Below are positions 11,780 to 22,148 of a DNA stretch of 64,000 bases, piece by piece. The stretch is taken from the NCBI GenBank assembly GCA_946800325.1, contig OX326959.1, positions 18,754,862 through 18,818,861 on the forward strand, written 5' to 3'. Under the pieces are notes generated by a model. It did not search any database, was not told where the DNA came from, and saw only the letters and a program-made list of their open reading frames with translations. The position numbers and the translations under genes were made by a program. The DNA is from Luzula sylvatica. Its lineage: Eukaryota; Streptophyta; Magnoliopsida; Poales; Juncaceae. Every line of letters starts with the position of its first letter. Position 1 is the first letter of the stretch.

Positions 11780-14700
11780 AACTTTTCACCAAATTTCACA
11801 AACACTAAGAAATTTTGTTTTTCGATTCAAAACAAGATTTTAACGATTTGAGGAGTTCAAATAACGTGTTTCTAGATCATTTGTATCGTATCTTTTACTA
11901 CATAACTTTTCACCAAATTTCACAAACACTAAGAAAGTTTGTTTTTCGATTCAAAACAAGATTTTAATGCTTTGAGGAGTTCAAATAACGTGTTTCTAGA
12001 TCATTTGTATCGTATCTTTTACTACATAACTTTTCACCAAATTTCACAAACACTAAGAAAGTTTGTTTTTCGATTCAAAACAAGATTTTAACACACTGAG
12101 GAGTTCAAATAACGTGTTTTTAGATCATTTGTATCGTATCTTTTACTACATAACTTTTCACCAAATTTCACAAACACCAAGAAAGTTTGTTTTTCTATTC
12201 AAAACAAGATTTTATTTCTTTGAGGAGTTCAAATAACGTGTTTCTAGATCATTTGTATCGTATCTTTTACTACATAAATTTTCACCAAATTTCACAAACA
12301 CTAAGAAAGTTTGTTTTTCGATTCAAAACATGATTTTAACGCTTTGAGCAGTTCAAATAACGTGTTTCTAGATCATTTGTATCGTATCTTTTACTACATA
12401 ACTTTTCACCAAATTTCACAAACACTAAGAAATTTTGTTTTTCGATTCAAAACAAGATTTTAACGATTTGAGGAGTTCAAATAACGTGTTTCTAGATCAT
12501 TTGTATCGTATCCTTTACTACATAAATTTTCACCAAATTTCACAAACACTAAGAAAGTTTGTTTTTCGATTCAAAACAAGATTTTAATGCTTTGAGGAGT
12601 TCAAATAACGTGTTTCTAGATCATTTGTATCGTATCTTTTACTACATAACTTTTCACCGAATTTCACAAACACTAAGAAAGTTTGTTTTTCGATTCAAAA
12701 CAAGATTTTAACACACTGAGGAGTTCAAATAACGTGTTTTTAGATCATTTGTATCGTATCTTTTACTACATAACTTTTCACCAAATTTCACAAACACCAA
12801 GAAAGTTTGTTTTTCTATTCAAAACAAGATTTTATTTCTTTGAGGAGTTCAAATAACGTGTTTCTAGATCATTTGTATCGTATCTTTTAGTACATAACTT
12901 TTCACCAAATTTCACAAACACTAAGAAAGTTTGTTTTTCGATTTCAAAACCAGATTTTAACGCTTTGAGGAGTTCAAATAACGTGTTTTTAGATCATTTG
13001 TATCGTATCTTTTAGTACATAACTTTTCACCAAATTTCACAAAAACTAAGAAAGTTTATTTTTCGATTAAAAACAAGATTTTAACGCTTTGAGGAGTTCA
13101 AATAACGTGTTTTTGATCATTTGTATCGTATCTTTTAGTACATAACTTTTCACCAAATTTCACAAACATTAAGAAAGTTTGTTTTTCGATTAAAAACAAG
13201 ATTTTAACGCTTTGAGGAGTTCAAATAACGTGTTTTTGATCATTTGTATCGTATCTTTTACTACATAACTTTTCGCCAAATTTCACAAACACTAAGAAAG
13301 TTTGTTTTTCTATTCAAAACAAGATTTTAATGCTTTGAGGAGTTCAAATAACGTGTTTCTAGATCATTTGTATCGTATCTTTTACTACATAACTTTTCAC
13401 CAAATTTCACAAACACTAAGAAAGTTTGTTTTTCGATTCAATACAAGATTTTGACGCTTTGAGGAGTTGAAATAACGTGTTTTTAGATCATTTATATCGT
13501 ATCTTTTACTACATAACTTTTCACCAAATTTCACAAACACCAAGAAAGTTTGTTTTTCTATTCAAAACAAGATTTTAACGCTTTGAGGTGTTTAAATAAC
13601 ATGTTTTTAGATCATTTGTATCGTATCTTTTAGTACATAACTTTTCACCAAATTTCACAAACACTAAGAAAGTTTGTTTTTCTATTCAAAACTAGATTTT
13701 AACGCTTTGAGGAGTTCAAATAACGTGTTTTTAGATCATTTGTATCGTATCTTTTAGTACATAATTTTTCACCAAATTTCACAAACACTAAGAAAGTTTG
13801 TTTTTCGATTCAAAACAAGATTTTAACGCTTTGAGGAGTTCAAATAACGTGTTTTTAGATCATTTGTATCGTATCTTTTACTACATAACTTTTCACCAAA
13901 TTTCACAAACACCAAGAAAGTTTGTTTTTCTATTCAAAACAAGATTTTAACGCTTTGAGGTGTTCAAATAACATGTTTTTAGATCATTTGTATCGTATCT
14001 TTTACTACATAACTTTTCACCAAATTTCACAAACACTAAGAAAGTTTGTTTTTCGATTCAAAACAAGATTTTAATGCTTTGAGGAGTTCAAATAACGTGT
14101 TTCTAGATCATTTGTATCGTATCTTTTACTACATAACTTTTCACCAAATTTCACAAACACTAAGAAAGTTTGTTTTTCGATTCGATACAAGATTTTGACG
14201 CTTTGAGGAGTTGAAATAACGTATTTTTAGATCATTTATATCGTATCTTTTACTACATAAATTTTCACCAAATTTCACAAACACCAAGAAAGTTTGTTTT
14301 TCTATTCAAAACAAGATTTTAACGCTTTGAGGTGTTCAAATAACATGTTTTTAGATCATTTGTATCGTATCTTTTAGTACATAACTTTTCACCAAATTTC
14401 ACAAACACTAAGAAAGTTTGTTTTTCGATTCAAAACAAGATTTTAACACTTTGAGGAGTTCAAATAACGTGTTTCTAGATCATTTGTATCGTATCTTTTA
14501 CTACATAACTTTTCACCAAATTTCACAAACACTAAGAAAGTTTGTTTTTCGATTCAAAACAAGATTTTAACACTTTGAGCAGTTCGAATAACGTGTTTCT
14601 AGATCATTTGTATCGTATCTTTTACTACATCACTTTTCACCAAATTTCACAAACACTAAGAAATTTTCTTTTTCGATTCAAAACAAGATTTTAACGATTT

Positions 14701-17430
14701 GAGGAGTTCAAATAACGTGTTTCTAGATCATTTGTATCGTATCCTTTACTACATAACTTTTCACCAAATTTCACAAACACTAAGAAAGTTTGTTTTTCGA
14801 TTCAAAACAAGATTTTAATGCTTTGAGGAGTTCAAATAACGTGTTTCTAGATCATTTGTATCGTATCTTTTACTACATAACTTTTCACCGAATTTCACAA
14901 ACACTAAGAAAGTTTGTTTTTCGATCCAAAACAAGATTTTAACACACTGAGGAGTTCAAATAACGTGTTTTTAGATCATTTGTATCGTATCTTTTACTAC
15001 ATAACTTTTCACCAAATTTCACAAACACCAAGAAAGTTTGTTTTTCTATTCAAAACAAGATTTTAACGCTTTGAGGTGTTCAAATAACATGTTTTTAGAT
15101 CATTTGTATCGTATCTTTTACTACATAACTTTTCACCAAATTTCACAAACACTAAGAAAGTTTGTTTTTCGATTCAAAACAAGATTTTAATGCTTTGAGG
15201 AGTTCAAATAACGTGTTTCTAGATCATTTGTATCGTATCTTTTACTACATAACTTTTCACCAAATCTCACAAACACTAAGAAAGTTTGTTTTTCGATTCA
15301 ATACAAGATTTTGACGCTTTGAGGAGTTGAAATAACGTGTTTTTAGATCATTTATATCGTATCTTTTACTACATAAATTTTCACCAAATTTCACAAACAC
15401 CAAGAAAGTTTGTTTTTCTATTCAAAACAAGATTTTAACGCTTTGAGGTGTTCAAATAACATGTTTTTAGATCATTTGTATCGTATCTTTTAGTACATAA
15501 CTTTTCACCAAATTTCACAAACACTAAGAAAGTTTGTTTTTCGATTCAAAACAAGATTTTAACACTTTGAGGAGTTCAAATAACGTGTTTCTAGATCATT
15601 TGTATCGTATCTTTTACTACATAACTTTTCACCAAATTTCACAAACACTAAGAAAGTTTGTTTTTCGATTCAAAACAAGATTTTAACACTTTGAGCAGTT
15701 CAAATAACGTGTTTCTAGATCATTTGTATCGTATCTTTTACTACATCACTTTTCACCAAATTTCACAAACACTAAGAAATTTTGTTTTTCGATTCAAAAC
15801 AAGATTTTAACGATTTCAGGAGTTCAAATAACGTGTTTCTAGATCATTTGTATCGTATCCTTTACTACATAACTTTTCACCAAATTTCACAAACACTAAG
15901 AAAGTTTGTTTTTCGATTCAAAACAAGATTTTAATGCTTTGAGGAGTTCAAATAACGTGTTTCTAGATCATTTGTATCGTATCTTTTACTACATAACTTT
16001 TCACCAAATTTCACAAACACTAAGAAAGTTTGTTTTTCGATTCAAAACAAGATTTTAACACTTTGAGCAGTTCAAATAACGTGTTTCTAGATCATTTGTA
16101 TCGTATCTTTTACTACATAACTTTTCACCAAATTTCACAAACACTAAGAAAGTTTCTTTTTCGATTCAAAACATGATTTTAACGCTTTGAGGTGTTCAAA
16201 TAACATGTTTGTAGATCATTTGTATCGTATCTTTTAGTACACAACTTTTCACCAAATTTCACAAACACTAAGAAATTTTGTTTTTCGATTCAAAACAAGA
16301 TTTTAATGCTTTGAGGAGTTCAAATAACGTGTTTCTAGATCATTTGTATCGTATCTTTTACTACATAACTTTTCACCAAATTTCACAAACACTAAGAAAG
16401 TTTGTTTTTCGATTCAAAACAAGATTTTAACACACTGAGGAGTTCAAATAACGTGTTTTTAGATCATTTGTATCGTATCTTTTACTACATAACTTTTCAC
16501 CAAATTTCACAAACACCAAGAAAGTTTGTTTTTCTATTCAAAACAAGATTTTATTTCTTTGAGGAGTTCAAATAACGTGTTTCTAGATCATTTGTATCGT
16601 ATCTTTTAGTACATAACTTTTCACCAAATTTCACAAACACTAAGAAAGTTTGTTTTTCTATTCAAAACTAGATTTTAACGCTTTGAGGAGTTCAAATAAC
16701 GTGTTTCTAGATCATTTGTATCGTATCTTTTACTACATAAATTTTCACCAAATTTCACAAACACTAAGAAAGTTTGTTTTTCGATTCAAAACATGATTTT
16801 AACGCTTTGAGCAGTTCAAATAACGTGTTTCTAGATCATTTGTATCGTATCTTTTACTACATAACTTTTCACCAAATTTCACAAACACTAAGAAATTTTG
16901 TTTTTCGATTCAAAACAAGATTTTAACGATTTGAGGAGTTCAAATAACGTGTTTCTAGATCATTTGTATCGTATCCTTTACTACATAACTTTTCACCAAA
17001 TTTCACAAACACTAAGAAAGTTTGTTTTTCGATTCAAAACAAGATTTTAATGCTTTGAGGAGTTCAAATAACGTGTTTCTAGATCATTTGTATCGTATCT
17101 TTTACTACATAACTTTTCACCGAATTTCACAAACACTAAGAAAGTTTGTTTTTCGATTCAAAACAAGATTTTAACACACTGAGGAGTTCAAATAACGTGT
17201 TTTTAGATCATTTGTATCGTATCTTTTACTACATAACTTTTCACCAAATTTCACAAACACCAAGAAAGTTTGTTTTTCTATTCAAAACAAGATTTTATTT
17301 CTTTGAGGAGTTCAAATAACGTGTTTCTAGATCATTTGTATCGTATCTTTTAGTACATAACTTTTCACCAAATTTCACAAACACTAAGAAAGTTTGTTTT
17401 TCGATTTCAAAACCAGATTTTAACGCTTTG
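11290..17430. repeat. Large satellite block repeated at 31.4-37.5 kb
   Basis: This stretch is collinear with 31388-37528 at a constant offset of 20098 bp. Anchors checked are CGATTCGATACAAG (14179 and 34277), CTATTCAAAACTAG (13681 and 33779) and GATTTCAAAACCAG (17403 and 37501). Taking out the 6456-bp element and the 5-bp target duplication, the original separation is 13637 bp, three bases short of 110 monomers. Collinearity ends after 17430, where the left copy lacks one monomer that has TTTATTTTTCGATTAAAAAC on the right. Confidence 0.8.
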
Positions 17431-20389
17431 AGGAGTTCAAATAACGTGTTTTTGATCATTTGTATCGTATCTTTTAGTACATAACTTTTCACCAAATTTC
17501 ACAAACATTAAGAAAGTTTGTTTTTCGATTAAAAACAAGATTTTAACACTTTGAGGAGTTCAAATAACGTGTTTTTGATCATTTGTATCGTATGTTTTAC
17601 TACATAACTTTTCGCCAAATTTCACAAACACTAAGAAAGTTTGTTTTTCGATTCAAAACAAGATTTTAATGCTTTGAGGAGTTCAAATAACGTGTTTCTA
17701 GATCATTTGTATCGTATCTTTTACTACATAACTTTTCACCAAATTTCACAAACACTAAGAAAGTTTGTTTTTCGATTCAATACAAGATTTTGACGCTTTG
17801 AGGAGTTGAAATAACGTGTTTTTAGATCATTTATATCGTATCTTTTACTACATAACTTTTCACCAAATTTCACAAACACCAAGAAAGTTTGTTTTTCTAT
17901 TCAAAACAAGATTTTAACGCTTTGAGGTGTTCAAATAACATGTTTTTAGATCATTTGTATCGTATCTTTTAGTACATAACTTTTCACCAAATTTCACAAA
18001 CACTAAGAAAGTTTGTTTTTCTATTCAAAACTAGATTTTAACGCTTTGAGGAGTTCAAATAACGTGTTTTTAGATCATTTGTATCGTATCTTTTAGTACA
18101 TAACTTTTCACCAAATTTCACAAACACTAAGAAAGTTTGTTTTTCGATTCAAAACAAGATTTTAACGCTTTGAGGAGTTCAAATAACGTGTTTTTAGATC
18201 ATTTGTATCGTATCTTTTACTACATAACTTTTCACCAAATTTCACAAACACCAAGAAAGTTTGTTTTTCTATTCAAAACAAGATTTTAACGCTTTGAGGT
18301 GTTCAAATAACATGTTTTTAGATCATTTGTATCGTATCTTTTACTACATAACTTTTCACCAAATTTCACAAACACTAAGAAAGTTTGTTTTTAGATTCAA
18401 AACAAGATTTTAATGCTTTGAGGAGTTCAAATAACGTGTTTCTAGATCATTTGTATCGTATCTTTTACTACATAACTTTTCACCAAATTTCACAAACACT
18501 AAGAAAGTTTGTTTTTCGATTCAATACAAGATTTTGACGCTTTGAGGAGTTGAAATAACGTGTTTTTAGATCATTTATATCGTATCTTTTACTACATAAA
18601 TTTTCACCAAATTTCACAAACACCAAGAAAGTTTGTTTTTCTATTCAAAACAAGATTTTAACGCTTTGAGGTGTTCAAATAACATGTTTTTAGATCATTT
18701 GTATCGTATCTTTTAGTACATAACTTTTCACCAAATTTCACAAACACTAAGAAAGTTTGTTTTTCGATTCAAAACAAGATTTTAACACTTTGAGGAGTTC
18801 AAATAACGTGTTTCTAGATCATTTGTATCGTATCTTTTACTACATAACTTTTCACCAAATTTCACAAACACTAAGAAAATTTGTTTTTCGATTCAAAACA
18901 AGATTTTAACACTTTGAGCAGTTCAAATAACGTGTTTCTAGATCATTTGTATCGTATCTTTTACTACATCACTTTTCACCAAATTTCACAAACACTAAGA
19001 AAGTTTGTTTTTCGATTCAAAACAAGATTTTAACACACTGAGGAGTTCAAATAACGTGTTTTTAGATCATTTGTATCGTATCTTTTACTACATAACTTTT
19101 CACCAAATTTCACAAACACCAAGAAAGTTTGTTTTTCTATTCAAAACAAGATTTTATTTCTTTGAGGAGTTCAAATAACGTGTTTCTAGATCATTTGTAT
19201 CGTATCTTTTAGTACATAACTTTTCACCAAATTTCACAAACACTAAGAAAGTTTGTTTTTCTATTCAAAACTAGATTTTAACGCTTTGAGGAGTTCAAAT
19301 AACGTGTTTCTAGATCATTTGTATCGTATCTTTTACTACATAAATTTTCACCAAATTTCACAAACACTAAGAAAGTTTGTTTTTCGATTCAAAACAAGAT
19401 TTTAATGCTTTGAGGAGTTCAAATAACGTGTTTCTAGATCATTTGTATCGTTTCTTTTCCTACATAACTTTTCACCAAATTTCACAAACACTAAGAAAGT
19501 TTGTTTTTCGATTCAATACAAGATTTTGACGCTTTGAGGAGTTGAAATAACGTGTTTTTAGATCATTTATATCGTATCTTTTACTACATAAATTTTCACC
19601 AAATTTCACAAACACCAAGAAAGTTTGTTTTTCTATTCAAAACAAGATTTTAACGCTTTGAGGTGTTCAAATAACATGTTTTTAGATCATTTGTATCGTA
19701 TCTTTTAGTACATAACTTTTCACCAAATTTCACAAACACTAAGAAAGTTTGTTTTTCGATTCAAAACAAGATTTTAACACTTTGAGGAGTTCAAATAACG
19801 TGTTTCTAGATCATTTGTATCGTATCTTTTACTACATAACTTTTCACCAAATTTCACAAACACTAAGAAAGTTTGTTTTTCGATTCAAAACAAGATTTTA
19901 ACACTTTGAGCAGTTCAAATAACGTGTTTCTAGATCATTTGTATCGTATCTTTTACTACATCACTTTTCACCAAATTTCACAAACACTAAGAAAGTTTCT
20001 TTTTCGATTCAAAACATGATTTTAACGCTTTGAGGTGTTCAAATAACATGTTTGTAGATCATTTGTATCGTATCTTTTAGTACACAACTTTTCACCAAAT
20101 TTCACAAACACTAAGAAATTTTGTTTTTCGATTCAAAACAAGATTTTAACGATTTGAGGAGTTCAAATAACGTGTTTCTAGATCATTTGTATCGTATCTT
20201 TTACTACATAACTTTTCACCAAATTTCACAAACACTAAGAAAGTTTGTTTTTCGATTCAAAACAAGATTTTAATGCTTTGAGGAGTTCAAATAACGTGTT
20301 TCTAGATCATTTGTATCGTATCTTTTACTACATAACTTTTCACCAAATTTCACAAACACTAAGAAAGTTTGTTTTTCGATTCAAAACAA

Positions 20390-20394
20390 GATTT
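20390..20394. other. Target-site duplication, left copy (GATTT)
   Basis: The five bases before the 5' LTR repeat exactly after the 3' LTR (26851-26855). In the satellite they are monomer positions 57-61, just upstream of the variable window. Five bases is the usual duplication length for Ty3/gypsy integrases. Confidence 0.95.
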
Positions 20395-20613
20395 TGATAC
20401 GAGGAAAATAAAGCACCTTTTTGATATCTAATTTGGGGATTTTAGCCCTTTTGAATCACAACTTTATATATACAATTGTTCATATTTGAGATAACAAGAA
20501 TATTTCTTCACTAAGTGTGTTTTATTGATTAATTACAGGTTTTAGAAGGAAATTCTGGGAATTTGGAAAGTGTAGTTGTCTCCAACACGTCAAGAGGAAT
20601 GAAAACGATATAT

Positions 20614-20634
20614 TGTACCGATATATTCGGTACA
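20614..20634. repeat. Perfect inverted repeat in U3 (8-bp arms, TATAT loop)
   Basis: The arms are TGTACCGA and TCGGTACA around TATAT. The same structure is in the 3' LTR at 25471-25491. It lies about 170 bp upstream of the TATA box, so it is a candidate dimeric transcription-factor site or cruciform. No known factor is assigned. Confidence 0.85.
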
Positions 20635-20805
20635 TGAATGAGACGGGAGGCAAACAATCATCATGGTAAAGACTTACACAAAAGTCCACACGAAAACCAC
20701 TCAATCCTTAGCCCTTATCCTTCCCACCTACCTTTGGTGGAAATTACTTCATTACCCCCAATCCTCTCCACCAACTCGTGACCAATAAGAAGACTCCGTG
20801 AGTGC

Positions 20806-20813
20806 TATAAATA
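20806..20813 (+). promoter_or_regulatory. TATA box of the 5' LTR
   Basis: TATAAATA is in a GC-richer setting and is followed at a suitable distance by a long CT-rich leader, as in plant pol II promoters. A start near 20836-20845 is expected. A short hairpin (AGGGCC/GGCCCT, 20822-20843) overlaps that point. One of the only two LTR differences lies two bases downstream, at 20815. Confidence 0.8.
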
Positions 20814-20863
20814 AGACCAAGAGGGCCACGAGTTGAGGGCCCTTCTTCCCGCTCTTCGGAGCA

Positions 20864-21240
20864 CTTTCTCTCTCTCTCTCTTCTCTCTCCCTCTCAAGAA
20901 TTCCAAGAACCTCTCAAGAACTTCCAAGCACAATCAAGAACCTTCAAGATACTTCAAGATCAATCAAGAAAAATCTCTCAAGGACAAGTCGAGACAAGGG
21001 AGCTCATCCCTTCGACGAATCCTTCTCATCCTTCGAAGATCGGGCCGTGACAAGGAGCTATTCCCTACGGTGGATTTGAGAAGAAGTGCCGTGACTCGAT
21101 CCGCGTTTCTTCGAAGTGATTGCGATCCGAGACAAGGGAGCTTCATCCTTTCGGGACAATCCATCACTCTCGAGACGAGGAGCAAGGATCTTTCGGTGCG
21201 AGGCAAGGAGACAAGGAGCTTCACTTCGAGGCTTTCTCAA
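20864..21240 (+). other. Repetitive leader segment of the 5' LTR
   Basis: A CT-dinucleotide-rich run is followed by short direct repeats: AAGAAC and TTCAAGAT in the first part, then GACAAGGGAGCT at 20993 and 21131 (138 bp apart) with related GACAAGGAGCT at 21047 and 21208, each followed by CATCC- or TTCG-rich sequence. It lies downstream of the TATA box and so would be transcribed as untranslated leader. An open frame crosses it but starts with TTG and shows no protein-like features. The 3' LTR copy is at 25721-26097. Confidence 0.6.
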
Positions 21241-21473
21241 CTAGGTGTACTCCTTTTCAATTACTTGATTAATTGTTGTTTGATTGGATTTTGTTGTGTA
21301 AAGAATTCTCGGTTTAACGAATCTTTAGTTCTTTTTCTTTGCTCTAAATCTTCTTTGTTTGTTTGTGTGATTTTAGTGCTTGTTACTTAGTTTAATTACT
21401 TCTAAATTTGAATCCAAAACAAACCATCAAATTGCTCCCAAATCAAATCTCAAATCAGAAATCCAGAACTACT

Positions 21474-21813
21474 TCCGTTATAACGGACTCACATTGCGTT
21501 ACAACGGACTAGACGGTTGGTCCTTTAATATTCAGTTGGTTATACTTCCGTTGTAACGCAACTAGAGTTCCGTTGTAACGGACTAGTCAGAATTTTTATT
21601 CAAGGGAATCAATACAAGTGCGTTGTAACGGACATCTCGGTCCGTTGTAACGGATTAACCAATCCGTTGCAACGCAACCACTGTTCATTATAACGGACAA
21701 GTATAGTGCGTTATAACGGAGGTTCCTCCGTTGTAACGGACGTTCATCTCATTTTTAGTGACAGAATTTTCACTCAAGTCCGTTGTAACGGAACCCACTT
21801 CCGTTGTAACGGA
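21474..21813. promoter_or_regulatory. Array of 12 CCGTTRTAACGG-like palindromes, 5' LTR
   Basis: The 14-bp units start at 21474, 21495, 21547, 21569, 21619, 21641, 21663, 21684, 21707, 21727, 21779 and 21800. The consensus is TCCGTTRTAACGGA, with variants TGCGTT and AACGCA at the ends. Start-to-start distances are 20-23 bp or 50-52 bp, close to two or five turns of B-DNA, so the sites would face one side of the helix. Each half (CCGTTR / YAACGG) fits the plant MYB core CNGTTR; AACGG is also the core of the mitosis-specific activator bound by MYB3R proteins. Binding is inference. Unit 8 (21684) has lost one half-site base in this LTR (A at 21687). Confidence 0.85.
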
Positions 21814-21995
21814 CTATCTTCTGTGAGTTTTCTTTGCTATTTCTTGTCTAGTTTTGATTCATTATTTGACGCATATACTCCTCGTGGAACGAACTTTCAT
21901 ATTTTCCATTATACACATATATTTTCACACTTGTTGATTGAATCGGGTTTTCGAATACAACGATAATTTTACACGCCAAAAACCCGTTCATCAAA

Positions 21996-22013
21996 TGGCG
22001 CCGCTGCCGGGGA
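21996..22013 (+). other. Primer-binding site, tRNA-Asp type
   Basis: TGGCGCCGCTGCCGGGGA begins two bases after the 5' LTR. From knowledge of the family, TGGCGCCGTTGCCGGGGA is the complement of the 3' end of plant tRNA-Asp and is used by Athila-like elements. This copy differs by one base (C for T at the ninth position). It fixes the element's orientation as plus. Confidence 0.82.
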
Positions 22014-22148
22014 GTAATGTTTAAGTCAAATTTTGAATCAAACTTGCAATCTAGAGTGATATTTTTAATAGATTTGATACATTTGAACTTGATATTTCAC
22101 TAATTTCGAAATTTTTCTATTCTTGCAAGGTACAAGAAGTGGAGCAAG
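22014..22148 (+). other. Leader between primer-binding site and ORF
   Basis: 135 bp of AT-rich sequence. It includes a pyrimidine-rich run ending TTTTTCTATTCTTGCAAG just before the ORF, which could act as a splice acceptor; no matching donor is obvious. No ORF is present. Confidence 0.5.

Larger units (their letters stand above)
1..20394. repeat. 124-bp satellite array, left arm (about 164 monomers)
   Basis: Head-to-tail monomers of 124 bp; for example AACTTTTCACCAAATTTCAC begins at 1, 125 and 249. The consensus has about 36 G or C in 124 bases (29% GC). The most constant stretch runs from AGATCATTTGTATCGTATC (monomer positions 95-113) through ACATAACTTTTCACC to CACAAACAC near position 26. 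The most variable stretch is positions 63-70, followed by 74-75 (GAGGA, GAGCA or GAGGT), 86 (CGTG or CATG) and 92-93. Rare 125-bp monomers have an extra T in CGATTTC, and 123-bp monomers lack the A in GTTTTTGATC. No gene or other insertion is visible before 20395. An array this long and this ordered is typical of centromeric or other constitutive heterochromatin, but the sequence alone does not show CENH3 loading. Confidence 0.98.
20395..21993 (+). repeat. 5' long terminal repeat
   Basis: 1599 bp, TG...CA. The U3 part carries an 8-bp-arm inverted repeat (20614-20634) and the TATA box at 20806. The start of transcription is expected about 30 bases further on. The leader then has a CT-rich run (about 20864-20894), CAAGAA/CTTCAAG repeats (20897-20980), repeated GACAAGG(G/A)GCT segments (20991, 21047, 21129, 21208) and, at 21474-21813, twelve spaced CCGTTRTAACGG-like palindromes. 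Against the 3' LTR I find only two differences: G at 20815 (A at 25672) and A at 21687 (G at 26544). No intact reading frame with an ATG start is convincing. Confidence 0.96.

Noticed and set aside
17295..17495. Minus-strand 66-codon frame in the satellite
   Set aside because: The satellite period of 124 is not a multiple of three, so frames shift every monomer. This one stays open only because of local one-base length variants.
1..20394. CENP-B box or telomere-type repeat in the satellite
   Set aside because: No match to the CENP-B box pattern and no TTTAGGG runs; TTTTAGTAC is only a monomer variant.
20407..20412. AATAAA as polyadenylation signal of the LTR
   Set aside because: It lies at the very start of U3, about 400 bp upstream of the TATA box, so it cannot end the element's own transcript in R.
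20964..21240. Minus-strand frames of 60-86 codons in the LTR
   Set aside because: They are antisense to the leader repeats, with no protein-like features; identical copies in the 3' LTR are explained by LTR duplication.
20833..21390. 185-codon open frame in the 5' LTR (same at 25690-26247 in the 3' LTR)
   Set aside because: It starts with TTG, not ATG, lies in the repetitive CT- and CAAG-rich leader, gives a low-complexity Ser/Leu/Arg product, and is duplicated only because LTRs are duplicated.
21474..21813. CRISPR-like array
   Set aside because: The units are 14-bp imperfect palindromes with spacers of 6-9 or about 36-38 bp, inside an LTR; no CRISPR features.
21706..21966. 86-codon frame crossing the palindrome array
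   Set aside because: It reads through the spaced CCGTT/AACGG motifs into AT-rich sequence; no domain and no conserved start.
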